NCBI RefSeq assembly: GCF_900156165.1
Contig: NZ_FTMY01000004.1
Span: 62,001 to 126,000, forward strand
DNA: 64,000 bases
Source: Pseudacidovorax sp. RU35E
GTDB lineage: Bacteria > Pseudomonadota > Gammaproteobacteria > Burkholderiales > Burkholderiaceae_C
Reading direction: 5' to 3'
In this document: in pieces, positions 27,348 to 37,011 of the stretch
Layout: each line of letters starts with the position of its first letter
Position numbering within the stretch: the stretch's first letter is position 1
The notes under the pieces: generated by a model
Told to the model about the DNA's origin: nothing
The model's input: only the letters and a program-made list of their open reading frames with translations
Database searches by the model: none
Program-made: the position numbers and the translations under genes

Positions 27348-28568
27348 TCAGCCCGCCGCCGTGCCGACGGACCAGTAGAAGGTGGGACGGCTGCCGTTGA
27401 GGGCATGGTCGCCGAGGGTGCGCGCCTTGTAGATGCTCGGGTTGTGCGATGCCAGGGTGCGTGCGTTGCGCCAGTGGCGGTCCAGCCGAAGGTCCTCGTT
27501 CAGCGCGCTGGCGCCGCCCACGTCGAAGAGGCGTGTCGCTGCAGTGAGCACCGCTTCGGTGGTGGCCACCTGCGCATGGCTGGCCCGCAGCTCCACGTCG
27601 ATGAGCAGCGACTCGGGCACCGGCGCGCCCTGCTGGCGTAGCCGATCGACATCGCCGAGGCCGCGCGCCACCTCACGAGCCGCGAGACGGCCGAGCCAGG
27701 CCGCATTGGCCAACTGGCCCACCACCTGCTGCACCAGCGGATCCTCGCGCGGCGAGGCGGCACTGCCATGGCTGAAGCTGCGCTTGCGTGCCTGCACGAA
27801 GGCGGTGGCATCGCGCACGATGGCCTGCGCGATGCCCGCCAGCGTGGCGATGTGCACCAGCTGGAAGACGGCCGTCTGCGAGGTGGCCCCCTGGGCCGGA
27901 AACTGCAGCACCTGGTCGTCCGGCACCGGCACGCGATGCAGCCGGGTGGTGCCCGAGGCCGTGAGCCGCTGGCCGAAGCCGCGCCAGTCGTCGATGCGTT
28001 CCACGCCCGGTGTGTCGGTGCGTACCAGGGCCAGCGTGCGCCAGCCTTCGCGTGCGTCGGGGCCGTCGATGCGTGCGGTCACGCCCACCCAGTCGGCATA
28101 CAGCGTGCCTGTGCTGTAGAACTTCTCGCCCTCCAGCAGCCAGCGGCCGTTCTCGCGGAACAGCCGGGTCTGCAGCCGGCCGAGCTGCCCGTCGCCGGCT
28201 TCGGTGGTGGCGTTGCCGAAGATGGCGCCGTCGGCCACCCGGCGCAGCCAGGGGGCCCGATGGCCTTCGTCGATCTCGGACAGCAGACGCTCGACGAAGC
28301 CGAAATGCGCGCGCAGCGCCTGGACGAGGTTGGAGTCCGCGGTGCCCAGCTCGATCAGCAGATCGAAGAGCTGCTCGGGGCTGGCACCCAGGCCGCCATG
28401 CTCGCGTGGCACACGCAGCGCACCGAAGCCGGCTTGGCGCAGTGCATCGATGGCGTCGTGGGCCAGGCGGCGCTCGTGCTCGCGACGCGGCGCGGCCTCG
28501 GCGATCTGTTGGAAGAGGGGGCGGAAGCGTTGCGCCAGGGACTCGGCGTCGGGACGGTCTGAAGACAT
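27348..28568 (-). CDS. Acyl-CoA dehydrogenase-fold flavoenzyme, SfnB/DszC-like
   Basis: 406 residues with the three-part fold: N-terminal helices (LAQRFRPLFQQIAEAAP; RQAGFGALRVPREHGGLGASPEQ), a beta-domain (GNATTEAGDG ... LEGEKFYSTGTLYADWVGV), and C-terminal helices ending DRHWRNARTLASHNPSIYKARTLGDHAL. FYSTGTLYADW and the RHWRNARTLASHNP motif are typical of reduced-flavin-dependent monooxygenases such as SfnB and DszC, not of true acyl-CoA dehydrogenases. A role in oxidising an organosulfur compound is likely. Start MSSDRPDAE at 28568. Confidence 0.87.
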   Translation of the reverse strand: MSSDRPDAESLAQRFRPLFQQIAEAAPRREHERRLAHDAIDALRQAGFGALRVPREHGGLGASPEQLFDLLIELGTADSNLVQALRAHFGFVERLLSEIDEGHRAPWLRRVADGAIFGNATTEAGDGQLGRLQTRLFRENGRWLLEGEKFYSTGTLYADWVGVTARIDGPDAREGWRTLALVRTDTPGVERIDDWRGFGQRLTASGTTRLHRVPVPDDQVLQFPAQGATSQTAVFQLVHIATLAGIAQAIVRDATAFVQARKRSFSHGSAASPREDPLVQQVVGQLANAAWLGRLAAREVARGLGDVDRLRQQGAPVPESLLIDVELRASHAQVATTEAVLTAATRLFDVGGASALNEDLRLDRHWRNARTLASHNPSIYKARTLGDHALNGSRPTFYWSVGTAAG

Positions 28569-28681
28569 GGGAAAGCAGGCGGGTTGGCGCGGCCGCGAAT
28601 GCGCGAGGCCCGTAGGCGGTGGCGTGCGGCGCATCCGTGCAGGTGGTGAAGCGTCGAAGCCTAGGCGGCGCAGCCTGCGCC

Positions 28682-28699
28682 GCCAACGACGTTTTTCGC
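28682..28699 (-). promoter_or_regulatory. Shared 18-base word upstream of the SfnB-like gene
   Basis: Minus strand GCGAAAAACGTCGTTGGC, 113 bases before the SfnB-like start. It matches 16 of 18 bases of GCGCAAAACGTCTTTGGC (46420-46437, minus) and 15 of 18 of the word at 31628-31645. All three have the same orientation relative to a downstream gene. Confidence 0.35.
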
Positions 28700-28791
28700 G
28701 CTTGCTTGCTGTGGGCGCGCATAAGCGCGGCAGCCCGCACCATTTCCTATAGCAGGAGCCGGCATGTTCCGTCCCTGGCACCGCGGCCCGC

Positions 28792-31524
28792 ATGCACAGT
28801 GGGCAGATGAAAAGACCTGCAAGCCAGAAATCCACCGCCAGACCAGCGCCGGGCGCAGCCGCGGGCGCGTCCAGGAAGTCCGCACGCACCAGCACGCCAG
28901 AGCTCGCGGACATCGAGCGCTTCGTGCGCGTGCGCGGCGCGCGCGAGCACAACCTGCGGGACGTCGACGTGGAAATTCCGCGCGACGCCCTCGTGGTGTT
29001 CACGGGCATCTCCGGCTCGGGGAAGTCGTCGCTGGCGTTCGGCACGATCTTCGCCGAGTCGCAGCGGCGTTACCTCGACTCCGTGGCGCCCTATGCCCGC
29101 CGCCTGATCGACCAGGTGGGCGTGCCCGAGGTCGACCGGATCGACGGCCTGCCGCCGGCCGTGGCGCTGCAGCAGTCGCGCGGCACACCAGGGTCGCGCT
29201 CCACGGTCGGGAGCCTGACCACGCTGTCGAGTCTGCTGCGCCTGCTGTTCTCCCGCGCAGGGCATTACCCGGCCGACCAGCCGATGCTCTATGCGGAGGA
29301 CTTCTCGCCCAACACCCCCCAGGGTGCCTGCCCGACCTGCCACGGTCTCGGCCGCGTCTTCGACGTCACCGAGGCGTCGATGGTGCCCGACCCTTCCTTG
29401 ACGATCCGGGAGCGCGCCGTGGCCGCCTGGCCAACGGCGTGGCAGGGCCAGAACCTGCGCGACATCCTGGTCACCCTCGGCCATGACGTCGACACGCCCT
29501 GGCAGGCGCTGCCGAAGAAGGTCCGCGACTGGATCCTGTTCACCGACGAGCAGCCGACGGTGCCCGTCTATGCCGGCTTCACGCCGGCCGAGACCCGCCA
29601 GGCGCTGCGCCGCAAGCTGGCGCCGAGTTACCAGGGCACCTTCACCAGCGCGCGCCGCTACGTGCTCCACACCTACGCCACCAGCCAGAGCGAGCTCATG
29701 AAGCGGCGCGTCTCGCGCTTCATGGTGGGCGGGATGTGCCCGGCGTGCCAGGGCAAGCGTCTGAAGGCCGAGGCGCTGTCGGTGACATTCGAAGGGCACG
29801 ACATCGGCGAGGTCACCGCCTTGCCGCTGGCGGCCGTGCACGGACTGTTGGACGCGGCGGCGCAAGGACAGGCTGCGACGACGACGACGACGCGCCCCTC
29901 GCAGACGCTTGGCGCGGCGCAGTCCCGCGAGGCGCGCGCTGCGCGGTCTGCAATCGGCCAGGCGTCCCATGCCGCGGCACCCGACGTGCGGCGCACACCC
30001 GAGGGCTCGCAGGAGAAGCGCCTGGCCGCGCAGCGGCTCGCCACGGAGATCCGCGAGCGCATCCAGACCCTGCTCGGGCTCGGCCTGGGCTACCTGAGCA
30101 TGGACCGCTCGACGCCGACGCTCTCGCCCGGCGAATTGCAGCGCCTGCGCCTCGGGGCGCAGATCCGCTCGAGCCTGTTCGGCGTGGTCTATGTGCTCGA
30201 CGAGCCATCCGCCGGCTTGCACCCGGCCGACGGCGAAGCCTTGCTGGATGCGCTGGCGCAACTCCGGCGCAACGGCAATTCGGTGTTCGTGGTGGAGCAC
30301 GACGTCGAGACGATGCGGCGCGCCGACTGGATCGTCGACGTCGGGCCCGGGGCCGGCAGCCGCGGCGGCGAGGTGCTCTACAGCGGACCGCCCGAGGGGC
30401 TTGCGGCCGTCGAGCGCTCGGTCACCGCGCGCTTTCTGGGCGCGGACGGGCTTCCTCCGGCCGGTCGCGGCCGCTCGCCCAGCCAGTGGCTGACGCTCGA
30501 AGGCATCAGCCGCAACAACCTGAACGACCTCGACGTGCGCATTCCGCTCGGCGTGCTGTGCGCCGTCACCGGCCGATCCGGCTCGGGCAAATCCACGCTC
30601 GTCACCCAGGCGCTTGCCGAATTGCTGCACCAGCGGCTCGGCCGAAGCGCCGAGCCCGACGAGCAGCTGCCGGAGGGCGAAGACGAAGCCTGGGCGACGC
30701 CCGTGGCCGGCAGGCTTGGCGCCGGTGCCGAGGCGGTGCGCCGGCTCGTGCAGGTGGACCAGAAGCCCATCGGCCGCACGCCGCGCTCGAACCTCGCGAC
30801 CTACACCGGGCTCTTCGACGCCGTCCGGCAGCTCTTCGCCTCCACGGCCTCGGCACGGCGGCGTCGCTACGACGCGGGGCGCTTCTCCTTCAACGTCGCC
30901 AAAGGACGTTGCGACACCTGCGATGGCGAGGGATCGGTGAGCGTGGAGCTGCTGTTCATGCCCAGCGTCTATGCGCCATGCCCCACCTGCCACGGCGCGC
31001 GCTACAACGCCGACACGCTGACCGTCACCTGGAATGGCAAGAACATCGCGCAGGTACTCGACCTCACGGTCGAGGAGGCCCGGGCGCATTTCGAAGCGCA
31101 GCCGCGCATCGCGGCGCCGCTCAAGCTGCTCGGCGAACTCGGCCTGGACTACCTGCGCCTGGGCCAGCCGGCCACCGAGCTGTCGGGCGGCGAGGCCCAG
31201 CGCATCAAGCTGGCCACCGAGCTGCAGCGCGTGCCGCGCGGGGGCACCCTCTACATCCTGGACGAACCCACGACCGGCCTGCACCCCGCGGACGTCGAGC
31301 GGCTGATGGCGCCGCTGCAGACGCTCGTGGACGCGGGCAACACGGTGCTGGTCGTCGAGCACGACATGCGTGTCGTGGCGGCGGCCGACTGGGTGATCGA
31401 CCTGGGGCCCGGCGCGGGTGCCGAAGGCGGCCGCATCGTGGCGCAGGGCACGCCCGCGCAGGTCGCGGCCAGCGCGTCGGAGAGCGCGACGGCCGCCTAT
31501 CTGCGAAAGGCGCTCGCCGGGTAG
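28792..31524 (+). CDS. UvrA-family ABC ATPase, UvrA2-like (short form)
   Basis: 910 residues with two nucleotide-binding halves. Half 1: Walker [12 protein letters not shown] (~70-80), signature [16 protein letters not shown], Walker [14 protein letters not shown]. Half 2: [41 protein letters not shown]. Zinc-module cysteines: CPTCHG, CPACQG, CDTCDG and CPTCHG. The UvrB-binding insertion that follows the first Walker region in canonical UvrA is missing, as in UvrA2 proteins linked to DNA-damaging drug tolerance. A Thr/Ala-rich insertion (~365-400) contains a run of ACG repeats. Starts at 28792 or at ATG 28807; neither has a strong Shine-Dalgarno. Confidence 0.9.
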   Translation: MHSGQMKRPASQKSTARPAPGAAAGASRKSARTSTPELADIERFVRVRGAREHNLRDVDVEIPRDALVVFTGISGSGKSSLAFGTIFAESQRRYLDSVAPYARRLIDQVGVPEVDRIDGLPPAVALQQSRGTPGSRSTVGSLTTLSSLLRLLFSRAGHYPADQPMLYAEDFSPNTPQGACPTCHGLGRVFDVTEASMVPDPSLTIRERAVAAWPTAWQGQNLRDILVTLGHDVDTPWQALPKKVRDWILFTDEQPTVPVYAGFTPAETRQALRRKLAPSYQGTFTSARRYVLHTYATSQSELMKRRVSRFMVGGMCPACQGKRLKAEALSVTFEGHDIGEVTALPLAAVHGLLDAAAQGQAATTTTTRPSQTLGAAQSREARAARSAIGQASHAAAPDVRRTPEGSQEKRLAAQRLATEIRERIQTLLGLGLGYLSMDRSTPTLSPGELQRLRLGAQIRSSLFGVVYVLDEPSAGLHPADGEALLDALAQLRRNGNSVFVVEHDVETMRRADWIVDVGPGAGSRGGEVLYSGPPEGLAAVERSVTARFLGADGLPPAGRGRSPSQWLTLEGISRNNLNDLDVRIPLGVLCAVTGRSGSGKSTLVTQALAELLHQRLGRSAEPDEQLPEGEDEAWATPVAGRLGAGAEAVRRLVQVDQKPIGRTPRSNLATYTGLFDAVRQLFASTASARRRRYDAGRFSFNVAKGRCDTCDGEGSVSVELLFMPSVYAPCPTCHGARYNADTLTVTWNGKNIAQVLDLTVEEARAHFEAQPRIAAPLKLLGELGLDYLRLGQPATELSGGEAQRIKLATELQRVPRGGTLYILDEPTTGLHPADVERLMAPLQTLVDAGNTVLVVEHDMRVVAAADWVIDLGPGAGAEGGRIVAQGTPAQVAASASESATAAYLRKALAG

Positions 31525-31532
31525 GGTGGCGA

Positions 31533-31555
31533 CCGACGGGCGCTTTGCCCTTCGG
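31533..31555 (+). terminator. Hairpin after the UvrA2-like gene
   Basis: ccga-c-gggc-gcttt-gccc-t-tcgg, 8 pairs with one mismatch, starting 9 bases past the stop. No T-run follows, so termination strength is uncertain. Confidence 0.35.
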
Positions 31556-31627
31556 ACTGGAGAGACATCTGCGAGATCGCGACGGCTGGCGAGGTGCGCT
31601 GCTTCTGCCTGGCGCGAGGATGCTTCT

Positions 31628-31645
31628 GCGAAAGCCTTCGTTGGC
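31628..31645 (+). promoter_or_regulatory. Shared 18-base word upstream of the peptide-type ABC operon
   Basis: GCGAAAGCCTTCGTTGGC, 82 bases before the binding-protein start and in the same direction. It matches the word before the SfnB-like gene at 15 of 18 positions. Confidence 0.35.
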
Positions 31646-31727
31646 CACTCGGCCCGCGCTTTCAACAATCGCAGGCTTTGCAGCAGCCCTGCGTGGCTGC
31701 AAGCGCTTCTTCCTTGCGGTGGTTTAC

Positions 31728-33380
31728 ATGTCCTCTCCCTTTTCCTCCCCGACCCGGCGCCGCGGCGCATCCGTCTGGCGCGCGCTCGCCGGTGCCATGC
31801 TGCTGTCCGGCACAGCTGCTGCTGCCCAGGCCCAGGCGCCGCGCAGCGGCGGCGAGATCGCCTTCGGCGTGACCACCGATCCCATCTGCTTCAACCCGCA
31901 CCGCTCCTCGCAGCAGAACTCCTACATCCTGATCCGCAACTACATCGACTCGCTGGTGGCCAAGGGGCAGGGCGGCAAGTTCCTGCCCTGGCTGGCGCGC
32001 GAATGGTCTGTGTCAGCCGATGGGCGCACCTACCGCTTCAAGCTCAAGCCGGGCATCGTCTTCCACGATGGCACGCCGCTCGATGCCGAGGCCGTCAAGT
32101 TCAACCTGGACTTCGTGCGCGACACGCGCAACACCAATGGCTCGGGCGAGCTGCTGCGGGCGGTGGAAGAGGTGCAGGTGCTCTCGCCCACCGAGGTGCA
32201 GCTCAAACTGTCCCGGCCCGATTCGAGCCTGCTGGAGTCCATCGCGAGCGTGCGGCTGGGCCTGATCTCGCCCAAGTCGCTGCGCTTGGGCGACGGGCTG
32301 TGCGGCGGCGGTCCGGCCCTGGCCGGCAGCGGGCCCTTCGTGTTCGAGAACTACACGCGTGGCCAGTCCGCCACGTTCGTGCGCAACCCGCGCTACGACT
32401 GGGCGCCGGGCTATGCGGCGCACCAGGGGCCGGCCTACCTCGACAAGGTGACGGTGCGCTTTCTGCCCGAGTACGCGGTGCGTGCGGGTGCCCTCAAGTC
32501 GGGCCAGGTGGACGTGATCGAGGGCGTGCAGCCCACCGACATCGGCCTGTTCAAGGACCAGCCGGGCTTCCAGTTCCTGGTGGGGCCGGCGGGTGCGCAG
32601 ACGGCCTTCACGCTCAACATCAACTACACCATCGCGCCGGCCACGGATGTGCGGGTGCGCCGCGCGCTGCGCGACGGGGCGGACATCGACGCGCTGGTCA
32701 AGAGCGTCTACCGCGGCACCTACCGCCGGGCCTGGTCCAACATCGGGCCGGACAACCATTTCTACAACAAGGCGCTGGAGGGCCGCTGGCGCTTCGATCC
32801 CAAGGCCGCCAACCGCGCCCTGGACGAGGCCGGCTGGACGGGCCGCGATGCCGAGGGCTTCCGCACCAACAAGGAGGGGCAGCGCCTGGCCATCGAGGTC
32901 GGCTATCCGCAGCCCTTCGTGCGCGACAACCGCGAGGTGCTGATCCAGGGCGTGCAGGCGCAGCTGCGCAAGAACGTGGGGCTGGATCTGCGCCTGCGCT
33001 TCATCACCGCCGGCGAATGGGCCCAGCAGCTGCAGAAGGGAACCTGGACCATCTATCCCAACACCTACCTGCCGGCCGATGCGGCCCAGGAGCTGCAGGG
33101 CAACATCGGCGACGGCGGCTTCATCCGCGCGGTGGCCGACAAGGGCGACAAGGTGCTGTTCGGCTACATCAACGACGCCCTGGCCGCCACCGACCCGGCG
33201 CAGAAGAAGAAGCTGGTGGACGAGGCCCAGCGCCATGCGGTGGACGAGGCCATCATCGTGCCGCTGTTCGCCGCCAACTATCAGCTGGCCGCCAAAAGCA
33301 CGGTGCGCGGGCTTTCGTTCGAGACGCAGCTCGACTCGCCGTCGAACTTCCACGACGTGTGGCTGGCCACGGCGCCCTGA
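31728..33380 (+). CDS. ABC transporter substrate-binding protein, family 5 (DppA/NikA/GsiB type)
   Basis: 550 residues. Signal: RRRGASVWRALAGAMLLSGTAAAAQAQA. Mature domain: EIAFGVTTDPICFNPHRSSQQN, the family motif WLAREWSVSADGRTYRFKLKPGIVFHDGTPLDAEAVKFN (~95-135), GSGPFVFENYTRGQSATFVRNPRYD, and DVRVRRALRDGADIDALV. The family carries peptides, glutathione, nickel or opines, so the ligand is open. Start at 31728 chosen because the signal peptide begins there. First gene of a four-gene import operon. Confidence 0.9.
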   Translation: MSSPFSSPTRRRGASVWRALAGAMLLSGTAAAAQAQAPRSGGEIAFGVTTDPICFNPHRSSQQNSYILIRNYIDSLVAKGQGGKFLPWLAREWSVSADGRTYRFKLKPGIVFHDGTPLDAEAVKFNLDFVRDTRNTNGSGELLRAVEEVQVLSPTEVQLKLSRPDSSLLESIASVRLGLISPKSLRLGDGLCGGGPALAGSGPFVFENYTRGQSATFVRNPRYDWAPGYAAHQGPAYLDKVTVRFLPEYAVRAGALKSGQVDVIEGVQPTDIGLFKDQPGFQFLVGPAGAQTAFTLNINYTIAPATDVRVRRALRDGADIDALVKSVYRGTYRRAWSNIGPDNHFYNKALEGRWRFDPKAANRALDEAGWTGRDAEGFRTNKEGQRLAIEVGYPQPFVRDNREVLIQGVQAQLRKNVGLDLRLRFITAGEWAQQLQKGTWTIYPNTYLPADAAQELQGNIGDGGFIRAVADKGDKVLFGYINDALAATDPAQKKKLVDEAQRHAVDEAIIVPLFAANYQLAAKSTVRGLSFETQLDSPSNFHDVWLATAP

Positions 33381-33391
33381 GCGGCTGACCC

Positions 33392-34312
33392 ATGTGGCGC
33401 ATCGTCTTCTCGCGTCTGGCCGCCGGCCTGCTGGTGGCCTGGGGCAGCACCACCGCGGCCTTCGTGGCGCTGCACGCATTGCCCGGTGACGTGCAGGACA
33501 TCCTGGCGGGTGACCTGGACTACCCGGGCCTGCGCGAGGCCATCGCCGCCGAATGGGGGCTGGACCGCAGCGTCGCCGCGCAGTACCTGGCCTTCCTGGG
33601 TCGCATCGTGCAGGGCGACTTCGGCACCTCCTATGCGCTGCGGCAGCCGGTGGCGGGGCTGGTGGCCTCGCAGGTCGGGCCCACGGTCGAACTGGCGCTG
33701 GCGGCCGGGCTGATCGCGCTGGTGCTCGCCGTGCTGGTGGGCAGCCTCACGGCCGGGCCCGGGCGGCTGGGCCGCCGCGCGGCGGGTGCGCTGGAGCTGG
33801 TCTTCGCCTCCACGCCGGTGTTCTGGCTGGGCATCCTGCTGCTGATCGGCTTCTCGTTCACGCTGCCCTGGTTCCCGGTGTCGGGCGCGGAGGGCTGGCG
33901 CTCGCTGGTGCTGCCGGCGCTGGCGCTGGCGCTTCCCACGGCCGGCCTGCTGGCGCAGGTGCTGCGCGAGGCCATGGACAAGGCGCTGGAGCAGCCCTTC
34001 GTCGTCACCGTGCGGGCCCGCGGCCTGGGTGAGGCGGCGGTGCGCCTGCGCCATGTTCTGAGGCATGCGGCACTGCCGCTGCTCACACTGGGCGGCTGGA
34101 TCATCGGCGGCCTGCTGGGCGGCGCCGTGATCACCGAGAAGGTCTTTGGCCGGCCCGGCCTGGGCACCGTCACCCTCAACGCGGTGCTCAGCCACGACGT
34201 GCCGGTAGTGCTGGCCGTGGTGCTGCTGGCGGCCTTCGTCCATGTGGTGGCCTCCACGCTGCTGGATCTGCTGTCATTGCTCATCGATCCCCGACTGGCG
34301 TCTTCCCCATGA
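33392..34312 (+). CDS. ABC transporter permease, DppB type
   Basis: 306 residues, six transmembrane helices. Family marks: LPGDVQDILAGD near the N terminus, AAEWGLDRSVAAQYLAFLGRIVQGDFGTSY, and the coupling loop RARGLGEAAVRLRHVLRHAALPLLT; ends TLLDLLSLLIDPRL. It forms the channel with the DppC-type permease. 11 bases after the binding-protein gene; its end overlaps the next gene by ATGA. Confidence 0.92.
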   Translation: MWRIVFSRLAAGLLVAWGSTTAAFVALHALPGDVQDILAGDLDYPGLREAIAAEWGLDRSVAAQYLAFLGRIVQGDFGTSYALRQPVAGLVASQVGPTVELALAAGLIALVLAVLVGSLTAGPGRLGRRAAGALELVFASTPVFWLGILLLIGFSFTLPWFPVSGAEGWRSLVLPALALALPTAGLLAQVLREAMDKALEQPFVVTVRARGLGEAAVRLRHVLRHAALPLLTLGGWIIGGLLGGAVITEKVFGRPGLGTVTLNAVLSHDVPVVLAVVLLAAFVHVVASTLLDLLSLLIDPRLASSP

Positions 34313-35196
34313 GTGCGATTCCCGATCTTCTTCTGCCCGGCACCCGTGTGGAGGCGCCGCGGCGCGCCGGCTGGCGGCTGCGCCGGGCCTCGGCCACGTC
34401 GGTGGCCTTGCTGCTGTCGGCCGCCTTCCTGGTGCTGCTGGCGGTGGCGGCCCTGGCGCCGCGCTGGCTCACGCCGCACGATCCACTGGAAGGTGACTTC
34501 CTGGCTGTGCTGCAGCCGCCGTCGCTCGAGCATCCCTTCGGCACCGACCGGCTGGGCCGCGACGTGCTGGCGCGCACCGTCCATGGGGCCCGCTACTCGC
34601 TGGCCATCGGCCTGGGCAGCACCGCGCTGGCCGTGGGCGTGGGCGTGCTGCTGGGCCTGCTGGCGGGCCAGCGCCATCGCCTGGCCAACGAGGGGCTGTC
34701 CCGGGTGTTCGACGTGATCTCCTCCTTTCCCGGCGTGCTGCTGGCGATGCTGGTGGTGGTCTTCCTGGGGCCGGGGCTGGCCAACATCGCCATCGCCGTG
34801 GGCATCGCCGGCATTCCCAAGTTCGGCCGCGTGGTGCGGGCGCAGACGCAGTTGGTGCGCCGCGCCGACTACGTGACCCAGGCCGTCATCTACGGCCGCA
34901 GCCGCTGGGAGGTCTTCGTGGGCCATCTGCTGCCCAACGTGCTGGTAGCGGTGCCGGTCACCGCCACGGTGCATGTGGGCTCGGCCATCCTGGCCGCCTC
35001 GGGCCTGAGCTTCCTGGGCCTAGGCCCGCAGCCGCCCACACCCGAATGGGGTGTGATGCTGGCCGAGAGCCGCGACGTGCTGCGCGTGGCCTGGTGGCCT
35101 GGCGTGTTCCCTGGCGTGGCGATCACGCTCACCGTCGTGGCCTTCACCGTGCTGGGGCAGGCGCTGCAGCGTCGCTTCGAGGGGCGGTCGTCATGA
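34309..35196 (+). CDS. ABC transporter permease, DppC type
   Basis: 295 residues. Cytosolic N terminus, then TM1 (SVALLLSAAFLVLLAVAAL). LTPHDPLEGDF ... HPFGTDRLGRDVLARTVHGARYSL is the standard DppC motif. Six helices, ending AFTVLGQALQRRFEGRSS. Overlaps genes on both sides by ATGA, so the operon is tightly coupled. Confidence 0.92.
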   Translation: MSAIPDLLLPGTRVEAPRRAGWRLRRASATSVALLLSAAFLVLLAVAALAPRWLTPHDPLEGDFLAVLQPPSLEHPFGTDRLGRDVLARTVHGARYSLAIGLGSTALAVGVGVLLGLLAGQRHRLANEGLSRVFDVISSFPGVLLAMLVVVFLGPGLANIAIAVGIAGIPKFGRVVRAQTQLVRRADYVTQAVIYGRSRWEVFVGHLLPNVLVAVPVTATVHVGSAILAASGLSFLGLGPQPPTPEWGVMLAESRDVLRVAWWPGVFPGVAITLTVVAFTVLGQALQRRFEGRSS

Positions 35197-36887
35197 GCGC
35201 TAATGCACAAGAGGCAATGCCGCTGGTGGACGTGCGCGGCCTGCAGGTGCGCTTTCCCGCCGCGGGCGGGCTGCGCACGGTGGTCGAGGGGCTGGATCTG
35301 CGCATCGAGGCCGGCGAATGCGTGGCTCTGGTGGGCGAATCGGGTTCGGGCAAGAGTGTCACGGCCCGGGCACTGATCGACCTGGCCGGTCCGGGTGCAC
35401 AGGTGCATGCCGAGCGTTTCCTGATCGACGGCGCCGACGCGCGCAACTTCGCCGCGGCCGACTGGCGCCGCCTGCGCGGCACCTTCGCCGGACTGGTGAT
35501 GCAGGACGCGCTGGTCTCGCTCGACCCACTGCGCTCCATCGGCGCCGAGGTGGGGGAGGTGCTGACCCAGCACCGCCTGCTGCGCGGCCGCGCGGCCGTG
35601 CGCCAGCGGGTCGTCGACACGCTGGCGCAGGTGGGCATGCCCGCGCCCGGACAGCGCCTGCACCAGCATGCGCACGAGCTCTCCGGCGGGCTGCGCCAGC
35701 GTGCGCTGATCGCCGCCGCCATCGTCGCCGGGCCGCGCCTGATCATTGCCGACGAGCCCACCACGGCCCTGGACGCCGCGCTGCAGCAGCAGGTGATCGG
35801 TCTGCTGGCCGAGCGCGTGCGCGCCAGCGGCGCGGGGCTGCTGCTGATCAGCCACGACCTGTCCGCCGTCGCCGGCATCGCCGACCGCGTGATCGTGATG
35901 CGGGCCGGCCGCGTGGTGGAGTCGGGCCCCACCCGCGAGGTGCTGGCCTGGCCGCGCGAGGCCTACACGCGGCAGTTGATCGCGGCCGTGCCCTCCGCCT
36001 CGTCGCGCGGCAGCCGGCTGGCCTCGGCCCGCTTCGTTCGCGACGAAGCCCAGGCCCAGGCACGCGTGCGCATCGAGCGCGAGCCACTGCCCGCGCGGCA
36101 GCCGTCCGCGGGCGAGCCGGTGTTGCGCGTGCAGGGCATCGGCAAACGCTACCGGCGGCGTGGCCTGCGGGCGCAGCCGGCCTTCGTCGCGCTGGCGGAC
36201 GTGTCCTTCGAGGTGCGGGCGGGCGAGGTGCTGGGCCTGGTCGGTGCCTCGGGCTCCGGCAAGTCCACCTGCGCCCGCATCGTGCTCGGGCTGGACGAGC
36301 CCGACGATGGGGATGTGCAGCTGCTGGGCCAGCCCTGGTCGGCGCGGTCCGAGCCGTCGCGCCGCGCCCTGCGGCCGCGGCTGCAGTACATCCCGCAGGA
36401 TCCGCTCAGCAGCTTCGATCCGCGCTACCGCGTGCGCGACGTGGTGGCGCAGAACCTGCCCAGTCTGCGCGGCGAGGCGCGGGACGCGCGGGTGCGCGCG
36501 CTGCTGGCGCAGGTGGGCCTGGCGGCCGACCTGCTGGATCGCCTGCCGCGCACGCTCTCCGGCGGGCAGCGCCAGCGCCTGGCCATCGCCCGCGCGCTGG
36601 CGGCCGAGCCGCAGCTCATCGTGTGCGACGAGCCGGTCTCCGCGCTCGACGTCAGCATCCAGGCCCAGGTCATCGACCTCATCGGCGAGCTGCAGTCGCG
36701 CCTCGGCACGGCGCTGCTGTTCATCTCGCACGATATCAACCTGGTGCGGCATGTGGCCGACCGGGTGGTGGTGCTGGACCAGGGCCGCGTGGTGGAGCAG
36801 GGGCCGGTGGACGAGGTGCTGGCGCAGCCGTCGCATGCCTACACGCGCAGCCTGCTGGCCGCGGTGCCGGCGCCGCTGGTGGCCTGA
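35193..36887 (+). CDS. Fused double ABC ATPase (DppD-DppF type)
   Basis: 564 residues carrying two complete ATPase domains. Domain 1: GESGSGKSVTARAL (~49), HELSGGLRQRALIAAAI, LIIADEPTTALDAA, LISHDLS. Domain 2: GASGSGKSTCARI (~349), RTLSGGQRQRLAIARALA, LIVCDEPVSALDV, FISHDINLV. DppD and DppF are normally separate; fused forms (as in GsiA or YejF) are known. Starts ATG at 35193, overlapping the permease stop. Powers the preceding DppB/C pair. Confidence 0.93.
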   Translation: MSANAQEAMPLVDVRGLQVRFPAAGGLRTVVEGLDLRIEAGECVALVGESGSGKSVTARALIDLAGPGAQVHAERFLIDGADARNFAAADWRRLRGTFAGLVMQDALVSLDPLRSIGAEVGEVLTQHRLLRGRAAVRQRVVDTLAQVGMPAPGQRLHQHAHELSGGLRQRALIAAAIVAGPRLIIADEPTTALDAALQQQVIGLLAERVRASGAGLLLISHDLSAVAGIADRVIVMRAGRVVESGPTREVLAWPREAYTRQLIAAVPSASSRGSRLASARFVRDEAQAQARVRIEREPLPARQPSAGEPVLRVQGIGKRYRRRGLRAQPAFVALADVSFEVRAGEVLGLVGASGSGKSTCARIVLGLDEPDDGDVQLLGQPWSARSEPSRRALRPRLQYIPQDPLSSFDPRYRVRDVVAQNLPSLRGEARDARVRALLAQVGLAADLLDRLPRTLSGGQRQRLAIARALAAEPQLIVCDEPVSALDVSIQAQVIDLIGELQSRLGTALLFISHDINLVRHVADRVVVLDQGRVVEQGPVDEVLAQPSHAYTRSLLAAVPAPLVA

Positions 36888-37011
36888 GAGGCTGGAGGCC
36901 ACCGCCAGTACGCGCGTCGCGCGCGGCGAGACGACGCCCCGGCGCTGAAGGCGCGGGCCATGCGGGTTGGCGCTGTAGGGGTATTTGGGGGGCGTCCCTA
37001 TATTCGCGGCC

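Noticed and set aside
27348-28568. True acyl-CoA dehydrogenase of fatty acid oxidation
   Set aside because: The RHWRNARTLASHNP end and sulfur-gene neighbours match SfnB/DszC-type monooxygenases better.
28764-29486. Open frame with a good Shine-Dalgarno starting just before the UvrA2-like gene
   Set aside because: It is out of frame with UvrA2 and its translation has no domain features; at most it could be a short leader.
29875-29892. ACG triplet run as a possible regulatory repeat
   Set aside because: It is in frame within the UvrA2-like coding sequence and encodes a threonine linker; kept only as a possible length-variable site.
28747-31770. 1007-codon open frame on the minus strand
   Set aside because: Antisense shadow of the UvrA2-like gene, whose motifs are all intact on the plus strand.
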